9,018 nucleotides of DNA from Paracoccaceae bacterium (GTDB lineage Bacteria; Pseudomonadota; Alphaproteobacteria; Rhodobacterales; Rhodobacteraceae). The notes beneath the pieces were generated by a model. That model had not been told where the DNA came from. It made no database searches and worked only from the letters and a program-made list of their open reading frames with translations. The position numbers and the translations under genes are program-made. Of this stretch, positions 6,020 through 9,018 are shown one piece after another (the first letter of the stretch is position 1; each line of letters begins with the position of its first letter). The DNA lies in assembly GCA_025458985.1 (NCBI GenBank), contig JALORM010000051.1:1-9018 (forward strand), in the 5' to 3' direction.

Positions 6020-7159
6020 TCAGCGGCAGTAGCTGCCCGACCGGTAACGCGCCGTGTCGAGGTGGAAGTGGTTCTGATGGAAGCGGTCCGCCTGCGGCCC
6101 GAGCACAGTGCCGAAGGTGCCGCAGGCGCCGCGGTGCATCGCCTTGAGAAGCGGCCCGAGCCGCTCGTCGCGCCAGTGGTTCAGAACCGAGATCTGCGCG
6201 CCGTTGGCAAGGATCACCGCGCCGATGTCGATGGCCCGGCCGCGGCCGTGTTCCGAGATGCGGGCGCCGCGCTGGTTGTTGCGCGGGCGGCAGGAGTAGT
6301 GGCCCATGACGTTGAGGCCGGCGACCCCGCCGCCGTGCTGGCCGACCGTGGGCTTCACCGTCTCGTCCACCCAGTCGGCCAGCGCGATGGCGGTGGGGCA
6401 GTCGATCGTCGCGGCCATGGACAGGGTGACGCCCGATACGGCGGTGATCTTGACCGGGTCCTCGACCCCGCAGCCCTGCACGCGGCCGGCAATCGGCGCC
6501 ATCGTCTGACCGGTGATCCGGGGATCGCCGCAGACCGCGCCGCGGCGGCCGATGATCGCGCCGGGATTGGGCTGGGTCTGGATCATCCCCGAGGCCAGCA
6601 CGACGGCGCGGCGCTGGTGGTTTTCTGGCCGCGGCGTCGGCCGGGGCGATTGCAGGATGGCCAGCCGGGTCGCGGGCTGCACCACCGCGACGTTCCGCGC
6701 AGGGTTCGCCGGCCGCACCAGGGTGACCAGCCGCGGTCGCGGCCGCTGATCGGGACCGGGGTCCGCCTCGGGGCCCGCTGCAGGGTCAGGTGCCGCCGAC
6801 AGGATGCGCGGCGCGGGTCGCGGCGCGACCAGCGAGCCCGAAGCCGAGGCCCGTTCGACCGGCTGCGGGCGGCGCGCTTCGGCCACTTCGGCCAGCGACG
6901 GCCGCACTGTCTGAGGCGGCATCACGACAGCGGGACCGGCCCGGTCGGCGGCGCCCTGCCCGGCCAGGGCCGCCCCCGCAGAGGCGAGCGTCAGGTCAAC
7001 CGCCGGCACCCAAGGCCGCGGGCGCGGCTGGACCGGACCGACGGCAGCCTGCGCCTCGGCCGCCCCGCGCGGAGCCGGACGGGGCGAGGTCTCCGGTGCC
7101 TCGGCCAGAGCGCCGCCGGCCAGCGCAAGCGCCAGCGCCGCGCCCAGCAGCGCCCTCAT
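6020..7159 (-). CDS. Secreted extensin-like C-domain protein (LAS/M15-type metallopeptidase fold)
   Basis: I chose ATG 7159, giving 379 residues, because it forms a 4-base ATGA overlap with the tyrC stop and opens a clean signal peptide. That signal is [19 protein letters not shown], with cleavage likely after Ala19. The open frame continues upstream to 7372, but those codons are an out-of-frame shadow of tyrC. Residues about 21-190 are a Pro/Arg/Ala-rich low-complexity linker, probably disordered. Residues about 200-379 are the extensin-like C domain. ISEHGRGRAIDIGA (301-314) and HQNHFHLD (361-368) carry His304, Asp311 and His364/His366, the arrangement of zinc ligands and catalytic His in LAS peptidases such as D-Ala-D-Ala carboxypeptidases. 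Six Cys (210, 230, 254, 290, 346, 378) could form three disulphides, fitting periplasmic export. A peptidoglycan peptide substrate is inferred from fold and location only. Despite the family name, resemblance to plant extensins is limited to the Pro-rich flavour. Confidence 0.88.
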   Translation of the reverse strand: MRALLGAALALALAGGALAEAPETSPRPAPRGAAEAQAAVGPVQPRPRPWVPAVDLTLASAGAALAGQGAADRAGPAVVMPPQTVRPSLAEVAEARRPQPVERASASGSLVAPRPAPRILSAAPDPAAGPEADPGPDQRPRPRLVTLVRPANPARNVAVVQPATRLAILQSPRPTPRPENHQRRAVVLASGMIQTQPNPGAIIGRRGAVCGDPRITGQTMAPIAGRVQGCGVEDPVKITAVSGVTLSMAATIDCPTAIALADWVDETVKPTVGQHGGGVAGLNVMGHYSCRPRNNQRGARISEHGRGRAIDIGAVILANGAQISVLNHWRDERLGPLLKAMHRGACGTFGTVLGPQADRFHQNHFHLDTARYRSGSYCR

Positions 7160-8076
7160 CGCGACACCGCCCCACGCCCGAAGTCGGGCGCCGCGGTGTC
7201 CTGGCCGGCCTCGATGATGCCCCGCCGGATCGCCCGGGTGCGGGTGAAGTAGTCGTGCAGGAGCTGGCCGTCGCCGGTGCGGATCGCCCGCTGCAGCGCA
7301 AAGAGCTCTTCGGTGAAGCGGCCGAGGATCTCCAGGGTCGCATCCTTGTTGGTCAGGAACACGTCGCGCCACATCGTCGGGTCCGAGGCCGCGATCCTGG
7401 TGAAGTCCCGGAACCCCGCGGCGGAATACTTGATCACTTCGCTGTCGGTGACCCGCTTCATGTCGTCCGCGACCCCGACCATCGTGTAGGCGATCAGGTG
7501 CGGCGCGTGCGAAGTGACCGCCAGGACGAGATCATGGTGATCGGCGTCCATCTCGTCCACATGAGATCCCATCGCCTCCCAGAGTGCGCGGAGTTTCGCC
7601 ACCGCCGCAGGGTCGCTTCCGTCGGTGGGCACGATCAGGCACCAGCGGTTCCGGAACAGCTCGGCAAACCCCGCGCGGGGGCCCGAGTGCTCGGTCCCGG
7701 CCAGCGGGTGCGCGGGGATGAAGTGCACGCCCCTGGGCACATGCGGCGCCACCGCGTCGATCACCGCCCGCTTGACCGATCCGACGTCGGTCAGCGTCGC
7801 GCCGGGTTTCAGGTGCGGCCCGATCTCGGCCGCGACCGCCCCCATCGCGCCGACCGGCACCGCAAGCACCACGAGGTCGGCGTCCTGTACGGCCTCGGCG
7901 GCGGTCGCGACGACCCGGTCGACCAGGCCGATTTCGGCCGCAACGGCGCGCGTCTCGGGCGACCGGGCGGTGCCCACGATCTCGCCGGCCAGGCCGCCCT
8001 TGCGCATGGCGTGGGCCATAGACCCCGCAATCAGCCCAAGCCCGATCAGCGCCACCCGGTCGTAGATCCGGCTCAT
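7156..8076 (-). CDS. tyrC: Prephenate/arogenate dehydrogenase (TyrC)
   Basis: This 306-residue enzyme oxidatively decarboxylates prephenate to 4-hydroxyphenylpyruvate and/or arogenate to tyrosine. The N-terminal Rossmann fold carries [13 protein letters not shown] (8-20). The helical C-terminal domain follows family order: DVGSVK with Ser100, [13 protein letters not shown] with His123 (the equivalent of the catalytic His in A. aeolicus PDH and Synechocystis arogenate dehydrogenase), TSHAPH with His190, and FRDFTRIAA with Arg227. No chorismate-mutase or ACT domain is present. The second-strand end reads GTARSPET, with no Asp/Glu that would favour NAD+. ATG 8076 overlaps the hisC stop as ATGA, and GAAGG (8088-8084) lies 7 bases upstream. 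Open frame extends far upstream in the same frame, but that is a shadow of hisC. The stop TGA at 7158-7156 overlaps the next gene. Prephenate versus arogenate preference cannot be read confidently. Confidence 0.93.
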   Translation of the reverse strand: MSRIYDRVALIGLGLIAGSMAHAMRKGGLAGEIVGTARSPETRAVAAEIGLVDRVVATAAEAVQDADLVVLAVPVGAMGAVAAEIGPHLKPGATLTDVGSVKRAVIDAVAPHVPRGVHFIPAHPLAGTEHSGPRAGFAELFRNRWCLIVPTDGSDPAAVAKLRALWEAMGSHVDEMDADHHDLVLAVTSHAPHLIAYTMVGVADDMKRVTDSEVIKYSAAGFRDFTRIAASDPTMWRDVFLTNKDATLEILGRFTEELFALQRAIRTGDGQLLHDYFTRTRAIRRGIIEAGQDTAAPDFGRGAVSR

Positions 8077-9018
8077 GCCTGCACCTTCATGTACGCGCGG
8101 ACTGCCTGGGCGACGCGGATGCAGTCGGCCTCGGTCCCGATGGTGATGCGCAGACAGTCGGGAAAGCCGTAGCCCGTCACCCGGCGCACGATGATCCCGG
8201 CCTCGCGCAGCGCGGCGTCGCAGGCGGCGGCCTCGGCCTCGCCCGCGAAGCGCGCAAGGACATAGTTGGCGAACGACGGGTCGGAAGGCACCCCCGCCTC
8301 GGCCAGCGCCGCGCGCAGCCAGTCGCGCAGGCGGGCGTTCTCGGCGATGTAGCGCTCGACGAAGGCGCGGTCGCGCAGCGCCGCCTCGGCCGCGGCCAGC
8401 GCGGGGCCCGACAGGTTGAACGGCCCGCGGATGCGGTTCAGCACGTCGATGATGGCGCGGGGCGCATAGCCCCAGCCGACGCGCAGACCGCCAAGGCCGT
8501 AGGCCTTCGAGAAGGTGCGCGTCATCACCACGGCGCCGCCCGCCTCGACCAGCCCCGCGCCGCCGTCGTAGCCGGGCGCGAATTCGGCATAGGCGCCGTC
8601 GAGCACCAGGATCGCCTGCGGCGGCATTCCCGACGCCAGCCTGGCGATCTGATCCGCGCCGATCATCGTGCCCGCCGGGTTGGCGGGGTTCGTGACGAAG
8701 ACCAGCCGCGTGCGCGGTCCGCAGGCGGCGAGGATCGCGTCGACGTCGACCGTCCTGTCCCATTCGGCCACGCGCACCGGCGTCGCGCCGGCGGCCAAGG
8801 CCGAGATGCGGTACATCGCGAAGCCATGCGCGGTGTGGATCACCTCGTCGCCCGGGCCGGCATAGGCCTGGCAGAGGAAGTGGATGATCTCGTCCGAGCC
8901 GACGCCGCAGACGATGCGTTCGGGGTCGAGGCCGTGGACCTCGCCGATCGCCTCGCGCAGCGGCCGGTGGTCCGTCGAGGGGTAGCGGTGCATCTCGGCC
9001 GCGGCCGCGCGCAGCGCC
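8073..9018 (-). CDS. hisC: Histidinol-phosphate aminotransferase HisC (N-terminus outside window)
   Basis: HisC is a PLP-dependent fold-type I aminotransferase making histidinol phosphate from imidazole-acetol phosphate and glutamate; many members also transaminate aromatic keto acids. The frame is open to the window edge. The Met at 8993 is internal (preceded by ALRAAAAE, then MHRYP), so roughly 50 N-terminal residues are missing. Numbering from that Met: GVGSDEII (30-37) at the phosphate-binding turn, TNPANPAGT (101-109) with Asn105, LDGAYAEF (131-138) with Asp132 and Tyr135, and [15 protein letters not shown] (160-174) with the Schiff-base Lys163 and Arg171. CLRITIG has Arg282 for the substrate carboxylate. 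The usual NPNNPTG reads NPANPAG here. The stop TGA (8075-8073) overlaps the tyrC start. The promoter is outside the window. The pairing with tyrC suggests dual histidine/aromatic use. Confidence 0.95.
   Translation of the reverse strand, partial: ALRAAAAEMHRYPSTDHRPLREAIGEVHGLDPERIVCGVGSDEIIHFLCQAYAGPGDEVIHTAHGFAMYRISALAAGATPVRVAEWDRTVDVDAILAACGPRTRLVFVTNPANPAGTMIGADQIARLASGMPPQAILVLDGAYAEFAPGYDGGAGLVEAGGAVVMTRTFSKAYGLGGLRVGWGYAPRAIIDVLNRIRGPFNLSGPALAAAEAALRDRAFVERYIAENARLRDWLRAALAEAGVPSDPSFANYVLARFAGEAEAAACDAALREAGIIVRRVTGYGFPDCLRITIGTEADCIRVAQAVRAYMKVQA
8084..8088 (-). promoter_or_regulatory. Shine-Dalgarno GAAGG for tyrC inside hisC
   Basis: GAAGG on the minus strand ends 7 bases before ATG 8076 and lies within the last hisC codons. 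It fixes the tyrC start in a frame that otherwise stays open for more than 200 codons upstream. Confidence 0.65.

Noticed and set aside
6025..6037. Small hairpin (GGCAG/CTGCC, loop TAG) after the DUF2125 stop as a terminator
   Set aside because: The stem is only 5 bp, no T-tract follows, and it lies within the last codons of the extensin-like gene.
4450..6147. Plus-strand open frame of 565 codons across the ChaC-type and DUF2125 genes
   Set aside because: It runs antisense to one real gene and out of frame through another, and its product is Arg/Gly-rich low complexity.
7160..7372. Upstream in-frame extension of the extensin-like gene
   Set aside because: Its codons are a shadow of tyrC; the start at 7159 gives a proper signal peptide and an ATGA overlap.
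6790..8172. Long plus-strand open frame (460 codons) opposite tyrC and the extensin-like gene
   Set aside because: It is antisense to two well-recognised genes, its product is Pro/Arg/Gly-rich without family resemblance, and such frames arise from high third-position GC.
8077..8763. Upstream in-frame extension of tyrC that could suggest a fused larger protein
   Set aside because: The extension lies wholly inside hisC in another frame and is Arg-rich; the ATG at 8076 with GAAGG spacing 7 begins the Rossmann fold at the usual place.

Overview
The window is a high-GC chromosomal segment (by eye about two thirds G+C or more, with strong G/C preference at third codon positions). It most likely comes from an alphaproteobacterium of the Rhodobacteraceae/Paracoccaceae type. 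This rests on the protein styles (ClpA with an IGF-type ClpP loop, a DUF2125 protein, an extensin-like C-domain protein) and the hisC-tyrC-extensin order; no 16S or other direct taxonomic marker is present. I see no tRNA, rRNA, CRISPR array, insertion sequence, phage gene or base-composition break. It reads as core chromosome.

Layout. (1) Bases 1-957 (+) hold the C-terminal D2 ATPase half of clpA, cut by the left edge. A strong hairpin at 981-1010 separates it from a convergent minus-strand unit. (2) Bases 1011-4324 (-) hold a tight three-gene unit, in transcription order: a MotA/TolQ/ExbB-like channel protein, a MotB/OmpA-like protein with a very long coiled coil, and a small FMN-binding split-barrel (PPOX) protein. 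The gaps are 3 and 2 bases. A plausible sigma-70 promoter lies just upstream of the first gene. (3) Bases 4390-4944 (-) encode a ChaC-type gamma-glutamylcyclotransferase. It is divergent from (4) bases 5012-6016 (+), a membrane-anchored DUF2125 protein. (5) Bases 6020-9018 (-) hold a translationally coupled unit: hisC (N-terminus cut by the right edge), tyrC, then a secreted extensin-like LAS-type protein. Both junctions are 4-base ATGA overlaps.

How they fit together. hisC and tyrC are consistent with coupled histidine/aromatic amino-acid synthesis, because an HisC-type aminotransferase can act on the same aromatic keto acids that the TyrC pathway produces or uses. The extensin-like protein is carried as third gene and probably acts in the periplasm or cell wall. 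The channel/OmpA pair has the architecture of a peptidoglycan-anchored, ion-driven machine (MotAB, TolQR, ZorAB class). It is flanked by housekeeping genes and has no visible Zorya effector, so a resident envelope machine of unknown purpose is more likely than a defence island. It is the least explained part of the window. No gene-free stretch exceeds 300 bases; the longest gaps are about 65 bases.
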